Below, piece by piece: positions 18,098 to 28,209 of a DNA stretch of 64,000 nucleotides. Made by a program: the position numbers and the translations under genes. Position 1 is the stretch's first letter. Each line of letters begins with the position of its first letter. The DNA comes from DATAES01 sp963721305 (lineage in GTDB: Bacteria; Actinomycetota; Acidimicrobiia; Acidimicrobiales; JACDCH01), in assembly GCA_963721305.1 (NCBI GenBank), contig CAVRIR010000005.1:1-64000 (forward strand). The letters are read 5' to 3'. Under the pieces are notes generated by a model, which saw only the letters and a list, made by a program, of their open reading frames with translations, did not search any database and was not told the origin of the DNA.

Positions 18098-19680
18098 TGC
18101 GAGGCAGGACCGGGGAAGCGCAAGAGGGCTGCATGCTCGAAGAACGCGTCAGCGTTCTCGGCGATGACCGACGACCCGCTCCCCAAGCGCGCACTCAGCT
18201 CGTTCGTCAATGCCTCGCATTGCCCCTCGAGGGTCTTGTAGCTACCGCTCGCGACGAGCCACACGGAGTGTGCCGAGTCTGCGTGCGCGCGGTCGACGAT
18301 CTGGTCGGCGATGGCGAGCGGATCGGCCTTCGCGTTGCGCTGCGCGTAGTCGCGCCAGTCGACGCGGTCGGGCGATCCCAGCGTCGGGTAGACGACCTGG
18401 TCGACGGACGCGGGCAGGAGCCGGTGCATCGACGGGCCCAGCTGGTCGGGGCACATCACCACGAGGTCGCCCGGCTGCAACTGGGAACGAATCGAAGCGG
18501 CGATCTCGCCTGACTGGGTGCGGTCGGTGACCACGTTGTGGACGCCACCCACGAAGCCAAGAGCAACCAGGGCGAGGACAACGAGGGGGCGCACGATCGG
18601 CATGTCGAGCCGCGTCAGTCCCACTGCCGCGACGACGAGGAACAGCGGCAGGATCACTGCGGCGTATCGCGTCGCATAGGTCGTGTTGGTGGCGTAGCCC
18701 GCGACGCAGGCGATCGCGATCGTCAGTCCGACGATCGCGGCTTCGCGACGCACTTGCGGCACGGTCCGCACGTCAAGCTCGAGTCGACGATCGTCGATCC
18801 GTGTCGCCATCAGACCGAGCGCGAAGAGGGCCAACGTCGCCCACCCCAACAGAACCGCTTCTGCGTAGTCGCCGCCGCCGAAGTCCTCGAGCGTGTCGGT
18901 GACCATCGTCGTCGGCCGCACTGCGGCCGCCCACGGCGTGCCGGTGTGCGCGGCCTGCGACAGCATCGACGGCAGCCACGGGAGCATGAACACCCCGCCG
19001 AGCACGATCGCGCAGAGGACACGCACCGTCTGTCCGCGTGTGGCCGGACGGCGAGCCCGGAGCACGAGCACGACGATCACCGCGGCGAGCAGCCACAACG
19101 CCCAGTAGTGGGTCAGCAGCAGCGCGCCCGTGATCAGCGCGATGCCGACCAGGCGCCCGATCGACGGCCGCTCGAGCGCGTTGGCGACCAGCAGGTAGCC
19201 GCCGAGCACGAGCAGCATGATCAGCGAGTACATGCGGGTCTCGGTCGCGTAGCGGATGGCGAACGGCGACAGCGACAGGAGCACCACGAACGCCCATCCC
19301 GCCCGTGGACCGCCGGCGCGACGCCCGGCGAGGTAGCCGAGCGGCAGGGTGGCGACGGCGAACAGGCCAGAGAGCGCACGGACCGCGGTGTCACCGTGTC
19401 CGAACACGGACATCCACCCGTGGAGCAGGTAGTAGTACAGCGGCGGATGGCCGTCGTGGCGCAGCGCGCCGGCGATGTCGCCGACCGGGAGCCGCGCGAT
19501 GTCCACCGTCAGGGCCTCGTCGAGCCACAGGTGGGAACTCGTCCAGAACCGCAGCACCAAGCCCACGGCGACGACGGCCGCGACGACAACGGCCTCCGCC
19601 GGGGACAGCGAAGAAGACTCCTGCAATCCCGCGCGCGAGCTTGGAGATGAAGGCGAGCGAGGCTCGGTGTCGGTCAACAC
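18094..19680 (-). CDS. Glycosyltransferase family 39-like membrane protein
   Basis: A GT-C glycosyltransferase of 528 residues with roughly ten membrane helices. The first external loop has WLDEALTVDIARLPVGDI with the Asp-Glu pair typical of GT39/GT83 catalytic loops, then HDGHPPLYYYLLHGWM, a well-known motif of this group. Later RYATETRMYSLIMLL supports the assignment. The C-terminal about 130 residues form a soluble domain. The proposed start is the GTG at 19680; the annotation there is less certain because a TTG codon follows directly. It is translationally coupled to the PIG-V-like gene. It is divergent from the UGM-like flavoprotein gene, with only 65 bases between the starts. Confidence 0.82.
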   Translation of the reverse strand: MLTDTEPRSPSSPSSRAGLQESSSLSPAEAVVVAAVVAVGLVLRFWTSSHLWLDEALTVDIARLPVGDIAGALRHDGHPPLYYYLLHGWMSVFGHGDTAVRALSGLFAVATLPLGYLAGRRAGGPRAGWAFVVLLSLSPFAIRYATETRMYSLIMLLVLGGYLLVANALERPSIGRLVGIALITGALLLTHYWALWLLAAVIVVLVLRARRPATRGQTVRVLCAIVLGGVFMLPWLPSMLSQAAHTGTPWAAAVRPTTMVTDTLEDFGGGDYAEAVLLGWATLALFALGLMATRIDDRRLELDVRTVPQVRREAAIVGLTIAIACVAGYATNTTYATRYAAVILPLFLVVAAVGLTRLDMPIVRPLVVLALVALGFVGGVHNVVTDRTQSGEIAASIRSQLQPGDLVVMCPDQLGPSMHRLLPASVDQVVYPTLGSPDRVDWRDYAQRNAKADPLAIADQIVDRAHADSAHSVWLVASGSYKTLEGQCEALTNELSARLGSGSSVIAENADAFFEHAALLRFPGPASQ

Positions 19681-19745
19681 GACGCCTCAAACCTTAGTTG
19701 GGGGGTCTCCGGGCACCCGACCAGCCCTGCGTACACTCGCCCCAC

Positions 19746-21300
19746 GTGACCGCGCCCGACGACCACTCTCAGCAGCCCTCGCTCGCCGAGCACAAGGTAG
19801 TCGTGATCGGCGCCGGTCCGGCCGGGTTGACGGCGGCCTACGAGCTCGGCAAGGCCGGCTTTCCGGCCACCGTGCTCGAAGCCGACACCGTCGTCGGCGG
19901 CATCAGTCGCACGGTCGAGCGCGACGGCTGGCGCTTCGACCTGGGCGGCCATCGGTTCTTCACCAAGGTGCGCGCCGTCGAGGAGCTGTGGCACGAGATC
20001 CTCCCGGACGGCGACTTCCTGCTGCGCCCTCGCATGAGCCGCATCTACTACGACGGGAAGTACCTCGACTACCCGCTGCGGGCGTTGAACGTCCTGCGTT
20101 CGGTCGGTGTCCTCGAGTCGATCCGTTGCGTGTTGTCGTACGTGTGGATCCGCATCCGACCGCCCAAGGATCAGACCACCTTCGAAGGCTGGACGGCGGC
20201 GCGGTTCGGTTGGCGCCTGTACCGCATGTTCTTCAAGACGTACACCGAGAAGGTCTGGGGTGTGCCGGCTACCGAGATCCAGGCGGACTGGGCCGCGCAG
20301 CGCATCAAGAACCTCTCGTTCCTCAACGCGGCCGTGAACGCGATCCTCCCGAGAAACAATCAGAAGGACATCACGTCGCTCATCGAGGAGTTCGAGTACC
20401 CGAAGCTCGGGCCTGGGATGATGTGGGAGCGCTGCAACGAGCTCGTGGAGAAAGACGGAGGGCGAGTCCTGCTCGAGGCGCCGGTCGTCCGGATCGAGCA
20501 CGACAACGGCCGCGCCACGGCTGTCCACTACGGCGGCGACAGCCCCGACGCGGTCGCCGTCACCGACGTGATCTCCTCGATGCCGCTTCCCCATCTGCTC
20601 AAGGCGATGGATCCACCGATCCCGGACGATGTCAGGCGCGCCGCCGACGACATCCACTTCCGCGACCACCTCTCGGTCGCGCTCGTGATCCCCGCCGAGG
20701 ACGCGTTCCCCGACAACTGGGTCTACGTACACGATCCGGTCGCGGTCGTCGGGCGCATCCAGAACTTCGGGGCGTGGTCGCCGTACATGGTGAAGGAAGG
20801 CAAGACCTGTCTCGGTATGGAGTACTTCGTGTTCGAGGGCGACGAGCTCTGGATGATGGCGGACGAAGACCTGATCGAGCTGGGCAAGACCGAGCTCGGC
20901 AAGCTCAGGCTCGTCGACCCGTCGCGCGTCGAGCACGGCTATGTCGTGCGGATGCCGAAGGCCTACCCCACGTACGACGAGTCGTACCGCGCGAACGTCG
21001 AGATCATGAAGGCACTGGCTGGCGGAGAACGCCCGCAACGTGCATCCGGTCGGGCGCAACGGGATGCACAAGTACAACAACCAGGATCACTCGATGTACA
21101 CGGCGATGCTCACCGTCGACAACATCCTCCACGGAGCCGGCCACGACATCTGGTCGGTGAACGTCGAGGCCGAGTACCACGAAGAGGTCGCCGACGCCGG
21201 CGGTGACCGCACCGGCCGCGACGCGCCGGTCATCCCCCGCCGGGCACGGGAAGACGCGGCTGCGGCTCGTCGAGCCGATTCGTCTCCGTCGTCGTCCTAG
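19746..21300 (+). CDS. UDP-galactopyranose-mutase/protoporphyrinogen-oxidase-like flavoprotein (one frameshift)
   Basis: This FAD protein has about 518 codons. The N-terminus contains VVVIGAGPAGLTAAYELGKAGF and VVGGISRTVERDGWRFDLGGHRFFTK, hallmarks of the NAD(P)/FAD oxidoreductase group linked to polysaccharide and glycolipid gene clusters. Conserved later are KTYTEKVWGVPATEI, SSMPLPHLL and HPVGRNGMHKYNNQDHSMYTA, the last being the FAD-contacting C-terminal block. A single extra base near 21013 (GCAC-TGG where GCA-TGG is expected) breaks the frame before this block, and the pattern resumes to a TAG at 21300. It overlaps the convergent glycosyltransferase gene by 71 bases. A role in converting or oxidising a sugar nucleotide or lipid is inferred only. 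Confidence 0.8.
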
Positions 21301-22618
21301 ACGTCGCCGTGGCGGTCGACGCCTCCCCCGTCGATCGACTCGACCGCAGCCAGCCGCTCAACAGACCCGCAGCGAGGATGGCGAGCAACGGATCGACCGG
21401 AACGTGAAAGCGCGCATCACCGAAGAAGGCGATGATCGGAACGACGCCGACGGCGATCACCGAACCGAACACGAACCATCCGCCGAAGTCACGGCGGCGA
21501 AGCCACCAGAACAACGACGCGACCGCGACGGCACTGACCGCGACGAACCAGAGGTTGGCGACCGCCTCGAGCGACGTGCGCAGCCAGGTCGGGAGGAACG
21601 GATCGCTCTCGTAGGACTCGGCCGCACGCAAGCCGTCCGCATCGTTCTGGTAGCCGTAGTGCAGGCGGGAGATCCAAAGCCTCACCTCGGTCGCAGGGTG
21701 ATCACGCACGAACGTGAGCGCCTTGTGCGTCCCGTCGTCGTTCTTGCGGATCTCGGACGCGGGACGGCGCAGGCCGGTGAGATCGCTGTTGCAGTAGTCG
21801 GTGAGCAGGAAGCTGCCGGTCGCGTCGGGCTGGCGGCTCATGCAGAGGTTGTCGCCCGTGTTCGTGGACAGCACGGCCGAGCCCATCACGATCTCGTTGC
21901 GCATGATCCACGGGACGAGCACGAGGATGCACGCGACGATCACGGCGCCGGTGCGGAGCAGCACCTCACGCCAACCGACACCGGCGATCAGCCACGCGAG
22001 GGCGAGCGCGGCGATCATGGGCAGAGCGACGGGCCGGACGAGCACGGCCAGCCCCAGGGCGGCACCGACGGCGGCCGGCCGTGCCAGTGACCGTCCCGCT
22101 CGCGGCACCTTCAGCGCGAGCCAGATCGTGAGCAGCATCAACGCGATGAACAACGTCTCGCTCAAGGCAACCGCGGTGTGGAAGATCAGGTTTGGCCAGA
22201 ACGCGACCAATGCAGCAGCGATGAGTCCGGTGCGTTCGTTCGCGATGCGGCGAGCGATGGCGTACACGAGGACGATCGACGCGATCCCCGCGACCAGGTT
22301 GATGATCACGACGAGCGCGTTGACGTTGTCCGGAAGCGGCGTGTGGTTCGTGAACCACTCGAAGGCGCCGAGCAGCAGCGGGTAGCCGGGTGGGTAGTAC
22401 GCGGTCGGCGCCCAACCGACGCCCACGCCGTTGAACAGTGGCGGGTAGCTGTAGCCGTGGCCGGTGGAGACCGCCTCCGCGACGATGTGGTACATCAGCG
22501 GATCGTGGAGACCCTGGGGCGTACGCGCCGCGTACACCGACCACCCGATGCGCAGAGCGGCACCGGCCGCGACGATCACGACGAGCAGCGAGGGGAGGTT
22601 GCGCAGTCGTTGCGTCAC
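21230..22618 (-). CDS. Glycosyltransferase family 39-like membrane protein
   Basis: This is a 462-residue GT-C type protein with about ten membrane helices. Near the N-terminus the external loop reads DPLMYHIVAEAVSTGHGYSYPP, then TAYYPPGYPLLLGAFEWF, both typical of ArnT/GT39-like enzymes. ANERTGLIAAALVAFWPNLIF and LSETLFIALMLLTIWLALK are later family segments. The hydrophilic tail (STATATSRTTTETNR) is probably cytoplasmic. The GTG at 22618 overlaps the stop of the GT2-methyltransferase fusion. It is the last gene in a four-gene run with 4-base overlaps starting at 28090. Confidence 0.8.
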   Translation of the reverse strand: MTQRLRNLPSLLVVIVAAGAALRIGWSVYAARTPQGLHDPLMYHIVAEAVSTGHGYSYPPLFNGVGVGWAPTAYYPPGYPLLLGAFEWFTNHTPLPDNVNALVVIINLVAGIASIVLVYAIARRIANERTGLIAAALVAFWPNLIFHTAVALSETLFIALMLLTIWLALKVPRAGRSLARPAAVGAALGLAVLVRPVALPMIAALALAWLIAGVGWREVLLRTGAVIVACILVLVPWIMRNEIVMGSAVLSTNTGDNLCMSRQPDATGSFLLTDYCNSDLTGLRRPASEIRKNDDGTHKALTFVRDHPATEVRLWISRLHYGYQNDADGLRAAESYESDPFLPTWLRTSLEAVANLWFVAVSAVAVASLFWWLRRRDFGGWFVFGSVIAVGVVPIIAFFGDARFHVPVDPLLAILAAGLLSGWLRSSRSTGEASTATATSRTTTETNRLDEPQPRLPVPGGG

Positions 22619-24114
22619 GCGGGAGCGTCTGTCCTACGCGCGACAGCAAGAACCGAGGTGCCGAACGGCAGGGAAACGCGCCCGACGAGCGCTCGCTCCA
22701 GTCGCGTGAGCACCATGGCGGTGCGGTCCACGAACGTCGAGGTCTGATCGAGCCCGAGCGCCGAATCTCGCGACTGAGCGATACGACCTTTGAACCACAG
22801 CGCAGGCACCAACCAACTGAACGTGTGCGTCGTGAAGACCGGCTCGAGCCTGGCCGCCACGAGCTGCTCGCGCAACGTCTCGCGGTTGTACCGCCGGCGA
22901 TGGCCGAGCAGTTCGTCGCGTGCGCTCCACAGCCACTCGTGTCCGGGCACGTTCACGACGACGAGCCCTTGCGGCGCAAGCACGCGCGCCGTCTCCCGCA
23001 ACGCGGCCACCGGATCGGGAACGTGCTCGATCACGTCGAGCAGGCACACCACGTCGACCGAACCGTCCGGCACAGGCAGGTGCTGGACGTCAGCGCCGGC
23101 CGCGTGGAGGCCGTGCCGGCGTCGAGCCGCCGAGGCGAGTGCGGTGTCGCCGTCGACGACCAGGGTGCGGTCAGGATTCCATCCGAGCATCACCGTGACA
23201 CCGCCGGCGCCGCCGCCCGCGTCGACCATCCAACCGGTGCCTCCCCGGGCGGTGCGCCTCAGGGCGGTGGAAACGAGCGCGGCCTTGCTCCGGAACCACC
23301 AATGCGATCGATCGGCGAACGCCGACAGGTCGATCACGCGGGCCGTGGCGCCGAGGTCAGTGCTCTCGGCACGCACCTGAACCTGGTGCTCAGCCCGCGT
23401 CCGGTTCGTGTTCCGCCAGATTCGAGGCGTCGCCAGCACCATGGCGAGCCCGTCTCGTCCGACGTTGATGCTCGTGCGATCGTCGTGGCGCCACTCCACC
23501 GGCACTTCCACGATGTCGATGCCGAGCGCCTGGGCGATCGCAACGAGCTCGGCATCCCAGGCGAAACCTTCTTCGTGCAGGCGGGGCAACACCGTCTGCC
23601 ACACCGAACGTGCAGCCACCTTGGCTCCGCACTGCGTGTCGACCACGCCGGGAGTGAGCGTCGCCTGCACCAACCGGTTGTACGCGTGGCCGAGCGTCTC
23701 TCGCAGGCGGCTCTCGGGCTGGACGAGGTTGGATGCCGGCAGATCGCGCGAGCCGATCGCGAGCACCGGCGCGCGACGGGCCGCGTCGATGATGCGCTCG
23801 AAGTGGTCGAGCGGCGTGGACAGGTCGATGTCGCAGAAGCCGCCGTAGTCGGTCGACAGCTCGGTCAGGCCGGCGGACACCGCGGCGCCCTTGCCGCGAT
23901 GCGGACGCCTGAGGACACGCGCGGGAACGTCGCGCGCGCCTGCGAGCAGTTCGTCCACCATGTCGATCGTGGCGTCCGAGCTCCCGTCGTCCACGAGCAG
24001 CAACTCGCTTCCCGATGGCTGTGCGGCGATGAAGTCGAGCAGGGGCTTGCCGTAATCCGCCAGCCGCGCTTGCTCGTTGTACATCGGCACCACCAGGCCG
24101 ATGGTGGGCTTCAC
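22615..24114 (-). CDS. Fused GT2 glycosyltransferase and SAM methyltransferase
   Basis: This 499-residue protein joins two enzymes. Residues 1-235 form a GT2 fold of the polyprenyl-phosphate glycosyltransferase type: VVPMYNEQARL, LLVDDGSSDATIDMV, GKGAAVSAGL and CDIDLSTPLDHFERI, followed by EGFAWDAELVAIAQALGIDIVEVPVEW. Residues about 270-430 form a class I methyltransferase: VDAGGGAGGVTVMLGW, ADVQHLPVPDGSVDVVCLLDVIEHVPDP and RETARVLAPQGLVVVNVP. The GTG at 24114 overlaps the stop of the upstream GT-C gene. Such a fusion suggests that a polyprenyl-linked sugar is made and a lipid or sugar is methylated in the same pathway; the substrates are unknown. The gene has no frame breaks. Confidence 0.85.
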   Translation of the reverse strand: MKPTIGLVVPMYNEQARLADYGKPLLDFIAAQPSGSELLLVDDGSSDATIDMVDELLAGARDVPARVLRRPHRGKGAAVSAGLTELSTDYGGFCDIDLSTPLDHFERIIDAARRAPVLAIGSRDLPASNLVQPESRLRETLGHAYNRLVQATLTPGVVDTQCGAKVAARSVWQTVLPRLHEEGFAWDAELVAIAQALGIDIVEVPVEWRHDDRTSINVGRDGLAMVLATPRIWRNTNRTRAEHQVQVRAESTDLGATARVIDLSAFADRSHWWFRSKAALVSTALRRTARGGTGWMVDAGGGAGGVTVMLGWNPDRTLVVDGDTALASAARRRHGLHAAGADVQHLPVPDGSVDVVCLLDVIEHVPDPVAALRETARVLAPQGLVVVNVPGHEWLWSARDELLGHRRRYNRETLREQLVAARLEPVFTTHTFSWLVPALWFKGRIAQSRDSALGLDQTSTFVDRTAMVLTRLERALVGRVSLPFGTSVLAVARRTDAPA

Positions 24115-26129
24115 GGTTGTGCGTTCACCGGTGCCAGGAAGATGGCGACCGTCTGGAAGTTCCACCGATGCTGCAGATCCGCGTACCGCTCGAAGCGCTG
24201 CTTCCACGTAGGGTCGAGCTGGATCCAATCGTTGGCGAGCATCTCGCGGATCTGGTCACCGACGAGCAAGCCGCGCGGGTCGGGCTGGCCGCCGGCCGCG
24301 GGCGGCTCGAGCGCCGCGATCTTGCCTTGCGCGACCGCGCGCTCGCCGTTCGCCGTGAGGTGCAACCCACCCGAGGCCAGCATGTCGCCGATCTGCTGCT
24401 GGAGGCTCGCCCGTTCCGCTGTCTCCGAATCGTCGAGGTCCTTGTGGAGGGCGACGCGCGTCATGCCGGGTTGCGCGGCGACCGCGTTGTCACCTTCCTC
24501 GATCACGATCGTCCCGTCCGCATGACCGTCGAACGCACGGGCGGGCCCGAACTGGCGGATCATGCCCGGATCGTCCACCACGACCTCGTGGCCGCGCCGG
24601 TCGAGACCGTTCGTGATCGCCACGTCCCATGGCTCCGCGAAGCGCAGGTTGTGGACGTCGAGCAGGAGCTTGTGCTTGCCGTCGAGAGCGCCGAGTTGCG
24701 ACAGGATGTCGTGCACCGCGGGGATCGAGGCCGCGTCCGCGCTCGGTCCCGCGTTCTGGTTGTAGTACGGCAGGTTGAGCACGCCGAGCACCGCAGTCGC
24801 AGCCGTGAGCGCGACCGCGACCGCGCGGACGCCGACCCACGTCGACGCCACCCATCGGGCGACCGTGAGCACGAGCGCGAAGGTGATGAACAGGCCGACC
24901 GGCCACAACCAACGGAAGTGGTGCGGCGCGATGCCGAAGCTGCTCTCGGGCAACGTGCCGGCCGTGAACAGCGATCCGATGACGAGCACGATCGCGGTCG
25001 CGGCGGCCATCGCGGTCGGACGGTCCTTGTTCCGCTTCGCCCACCACACGCACAGGACGAGCAACACGAGCAGCACCGCGAGCGAGGCCACCGCCCGCGC
25101 CGCGGACGGGACGTCCACCGATGCCGCCGGGACGCCGGCGACCGCGGCGGTGTTGGCGTCCGGTAGGAACGACTGGCCGAACGACGGCCGGAACCACAGC
25201 GGCGGCGACGAGAGCACCGACGCGACAACGCGGGTGCCGAGGGAGAAACCGACCTTGGCCTTCGCCGCACCGATGCTGCGCACCAGCAGGGCCAGGTTGC
25301 CGTCCCGTCCGTGCTGCAACTGCTCGACGATGGCCGGCGCCCACGCGACCAGCCCCACCACGGCCGAGACGATGATCGGTCGACGGAGGCCATGGCGGAC
25401 GGCCGGCCAGCCGTCCGGGTCGTCGCGACGGCGCTCCCAGTACGTCCACGCCAGCGCACCGATCGCCCACACCGAGATGATCGGGACGAGCACGGCGTAG
25501 CTCAGGTGCGTCTCGAGCACGAGGCTGGCGACGCCCACCGCGAACGGCAACATCCAGATGTCGCCGCATGTCAGCGACCATGCGAGCACCAGGAAGAACA
25601 GGAACGGGATGAGCATGCTGTGCGGCTGCCACGGGTCGAACAGCAACTCGCTGCCCATCGTCCAGCTCAGCCCGCCCGCCATGAACGTCGCCGCGGTCGC
25701 AGGGACGACGCCTCCGCGCCGGAACGCGACGAGCGCGATGCCCACGATGGACGCGATGTTGATCGCCGCTACCGCGCACGCGAGTCCGGCGTCGTTGAAC
25801 AGCTTGGTCGGGATCGCCAGCAGGTCGAAGAACAACGGGCCCGGGTTGTTGAGCTGCAAGCCGGCTTCCTGCGACGCGGACGTCCACGTACCGAGCAGCG
25901 GGAAGTGGTGGCTGAACACGTCGCGCGCCCGCAACTCGAACAGAGCGTTGTCACCGACCGCCAACCAGTGGTTGTGCAGCGCGCGGATGGTCGCGACGAG
26001 GATCGGCAGCGTCGCCGCGAGCACCGCGAACAACACGATGAGCTTCCCCGACGACTCCGGAGTCTCGTCGTCCTCCGCGACGTTGGGATCCGGCGAGGTC
26101 TGCGCTCCCTCGTCGACGAGTGTCGTCAT
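24111..26129 (-). CDS. Large GT-C type membrane protein, paralogue of the next gene upstream
   Basis: The 672-residue protein has about ten to twelve membrane helices in its first 480 residues and an extracellular-type C-terminal domain of about 190 residues. The first external loop reads NALFELRARDVFSHHFPLLGT and NNPGPLFFDLLAIP, the acidic loop of GT-C enzymes. The C-terminal domain ends with FQTVAIFLAP, which is repeated in the neighbouring protein (LPTAIFLAP). The two genes are therefore tandem paralogues. The start overlaps the stop of the upstream paralogue (ATGA) and the stop overlaps the GT2-methyltransferase start (GTGA). I infer a glycosyltransferase or flippase-like role in the envelope, but no named family can be given with certainty. 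Confidence 0.7.
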   Translation of the reverse strand: MTTLVDEGAQTSPDPNVAEDDETPESSGKLIVLFAVLAATLPILVATIRALHNHWLAVGDNALFELRARDVFSHHFPLLGTWTSASQEAGLQLNNPGPLFFDLLAIPTKLFNDAGLACAVAAINIASIVGIALVAFRRGGVVPATAATFMAGGLSWTMGSELLFDPWQPHSMLIPFLFFLVLAWSLTCGDIWMLPFAVGVASLVLETHLSYAVLVPIISVWAIGALAWTYWERRRDDPDGWPAVRHGLRRPIIVSAVVGLVAWAPAIVEQLQHGRDGNLALLVRSIGAAKAKVGFSLGTRVVASVLSSPPLWFRPSFGQSFLPDANTAAVAGVPAASVDVPSAARAVASLAVLLVLLVLCVWWAKRNKDRPTAMAAATAIVLVIGSLFTAGTLPESSFGIAPHHFRWLWPVGLFITFALVLTVARWVASTWVGVRAVAVALTAATAVLGVLNLPYYNQNAGPSADAASIPAVHDILSQLGALDGKHKLLLDVHNLRFAEPWDVAITNGLDRRGHEVVVDDPGMIRQFGPARAFDGHADGTIVIEEGDNAVAAQPGMTRVALHKDLDDSETAERASLQQQIGDMLASGGLHLTANGERAVAQGKIAALEPPAAGGQPDPRGLLVGDQIREMLANDWIQLDPTWKQRFERYADLQHRWNFQTVAIFLAPVNAQP

Positions 26130-28090
26130 GGGCCGATCGTGCCAGGTGGCGCGAGGAAGATGGCCGTCGGAAGACCGAGGTCGAGCATCTGCTGCAAGCG
26201 TTCCTGGATCGGCTGGTTCGCCGGCGAGGTCAACCGATCGTCGATCGCGGCGCCGAAGAGATTGTCGTCGACGTGAGGAATGATGTCGTCGAGGCCCGCG
26301 GTGTGCAGCATCTGGATCACTTCACCGCGGAGTTGCGCGAATTCGGCCTGCTGCGCGGGCGAGCGCGGCTCGACGAACGCGACCTCGACCGCTCCCGGGA
26401 CCTTGCGCCACTCGTCGATGTGGAAGCCGGTTGCGAGATGGACGACAGCGGTGGCGTCCGCCGGCTCGATCACGCGTGTGCTCGTCATCGGCACCCGCGC
26501 CGAGTTCGGCACGCCGGCCCTGAATCCCTGACGTTCGAGCTCGAGGACGATGCCGTAGCCCTGCGAGCCGATGTACAACGCGTCCGACCACGTCACGGAG
26601 TATCGGCCGTCGCGTCCGGTCGCGGTGCCCTGGTGGTCCAGCAACGCCTGCTCGGTCGGCGGCATCACCGACGCGAGCACCGAAGAGAGGCCCGGCGCGG
26701 GCGGGTCGACGTTCCGCGTGCGTCCGCCGCGAGCGCCACGCTCGAGATGACGATGAACGCGCCGGCGGCGGCGGTGCCGATCTTGAGGAGCCGGCCGCGC
26801 GCGTCAGGACCGAGGCGTCGGCGGGCGACCTCGACCGCGGTCCACACCATGGCGAACACCATGAACGCCGTGATCGCCCAGGACCAGAGCATCAGGTAGA
26901 ACCACAAGTGGCCGAAGATCCGCGCCATCGAGATCACGGCGAGCACGACCGATGCGCCGATCACCAGGTGGAGCTGCAGCAAGCGGATGTGCTTCAGCTT
27001 CCATGCCGCGACGACGCTCGCACCCCAGAGCGCGAGCAGCACGAGACCGGGGATGACCGAACCGTCGGGATCGCCTGACGCGTTGACCAGTGAGCCGGTG
27101 TCGTTGCGCTGATCCTTCGCGAACTTGGTGAGATCGAGGTGCAGCAGCTCGAGCCGGACGCCGGTACGGAAGCCGACCGGCTGATCAGGCGGGTGCTCGA
27201 AGTAGTCGCGCAGCTGCGCGAGGTTGCCCGGATCGTGACGCAACTGGTCGACGACCACCGGCGACCACACCACGAGCCCGACGGCGAGCGAGACCAGGAG
27301 CCACTTCAGGAGACTGCGCCGCTGCGGCGACTTCGCAGGCGTGCGGCGGGCGACGACGATCGCGGCCACGACGGCGAGCGCGCCGAGGCCCAGTGAGAGC
27401 CCGAGGTAGGGCAGGTGCGTCTGCGCGCAGAACGACGCCGCCAACACCGCGACGGGAAGGATGACGAAGTCGCCCGCGACGACGGACCACACCGCGAGCA
27501 GCAGCACGACCCACCACATCAGCGGCAGATACGGGTTCCACGGCTCGGTGAGCGTGCCGACCCCGTAGCCACGCACGAGGAACGCCAGCACCGCGCCGAC
27601 CCCGATGAGCAGCCGGAAGCCGCCGCGCCGGTGCGCGAGCACGAGACTGACGGTGATCGCGACGAGGTTGAGGACCGCGGTGGACGCCTCGAGGGCCCAC
27701 GAGCTCGCTCCGAGCAACCGGTACGCAGGGGCGAGCGCATAGAAGCTGAGCGGTCCGGGGTGGCTCCCCTGCTGCGCGAGCGTGCCGATGCGCCCCGGCA
27801 GTCCGATCAGCGGCGTGTGCGCGGTACCCACGTCGCGGACGCGGACCTCGGTCATGGCCAGGTCGAGCACCGGGAACCAGTGGGTGCGGTGCAACGCGAT
27901 CGCGGCGACCACGAGGGGCAGCCCGATGATCGCGACGAGGACAGCGATCAGCAGCCAGGGACGCGCCGACGAGCGACCGCCACCAGTGCGGACCGGTCGG
28001 TGCCGTTTCGTCCTCGAGCTCCAGCTCGGGGGGTTCGTCGACCACCTGTTCATCGGCCAGCGCGACGCCGGGCGATTGAACGGGCGGCAT
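26126..28090 (-). CDS. Large GT-C type membrane protein, tandem paralogue (two frameshifts)
   Basis: The protein of about 655 codons has an acidic cytoplasmic head (DEQVVDEPPELELEDE), about ten membrane helices and a C-terminal soluble domain ending in LGLPTAIFLAPPG. The first external loop (DLAMTEVRVRDVGTAHTPLIG, then SHPGPLSFYALAP) aligns with the loop of the 24111-26129 gene, so the two arose by duplication. Frame breaks lie near 28000 (just before the first helix) and near 26710 (before the C-terminal domain). Sequence on both sides of each break stays family-like. It could be sequence error or early decay. The ATG at 28090 is the best start; upstream in-frame sequence only covers repeat copy 2. 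Confidence 0.65.
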
Positions 28091-28151
28091 CGAGCGAGTA
28101 TAGGAACGGACCCCCGCCGAATCGGAGACGCCCCCCTCCCGCTCGCCTCAC

Positions 28152-28200
28152 AACTCCGGGGAGAAACGGGCGCTATGGCGCCCGTTTCCATCCAACATTC
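28152..28200 (-). repeat. 49-base palindromic interspersed repeat, copy 2
   Basis: The unit has the same orientation as copy 1. The stem at 28163-28174 and 28177-28188 carries one C-to-T change that leaves a G-T pair next to the loop, so pairing is kept. It lies 10 bases past the stop of an epimerase gene and 62 bases before the start of the GT-C paralogue, splitting the minus-strand gene series into two operons. Confidence 0.85.
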
Positions 28201-28209
28201 GCTTCGAAG

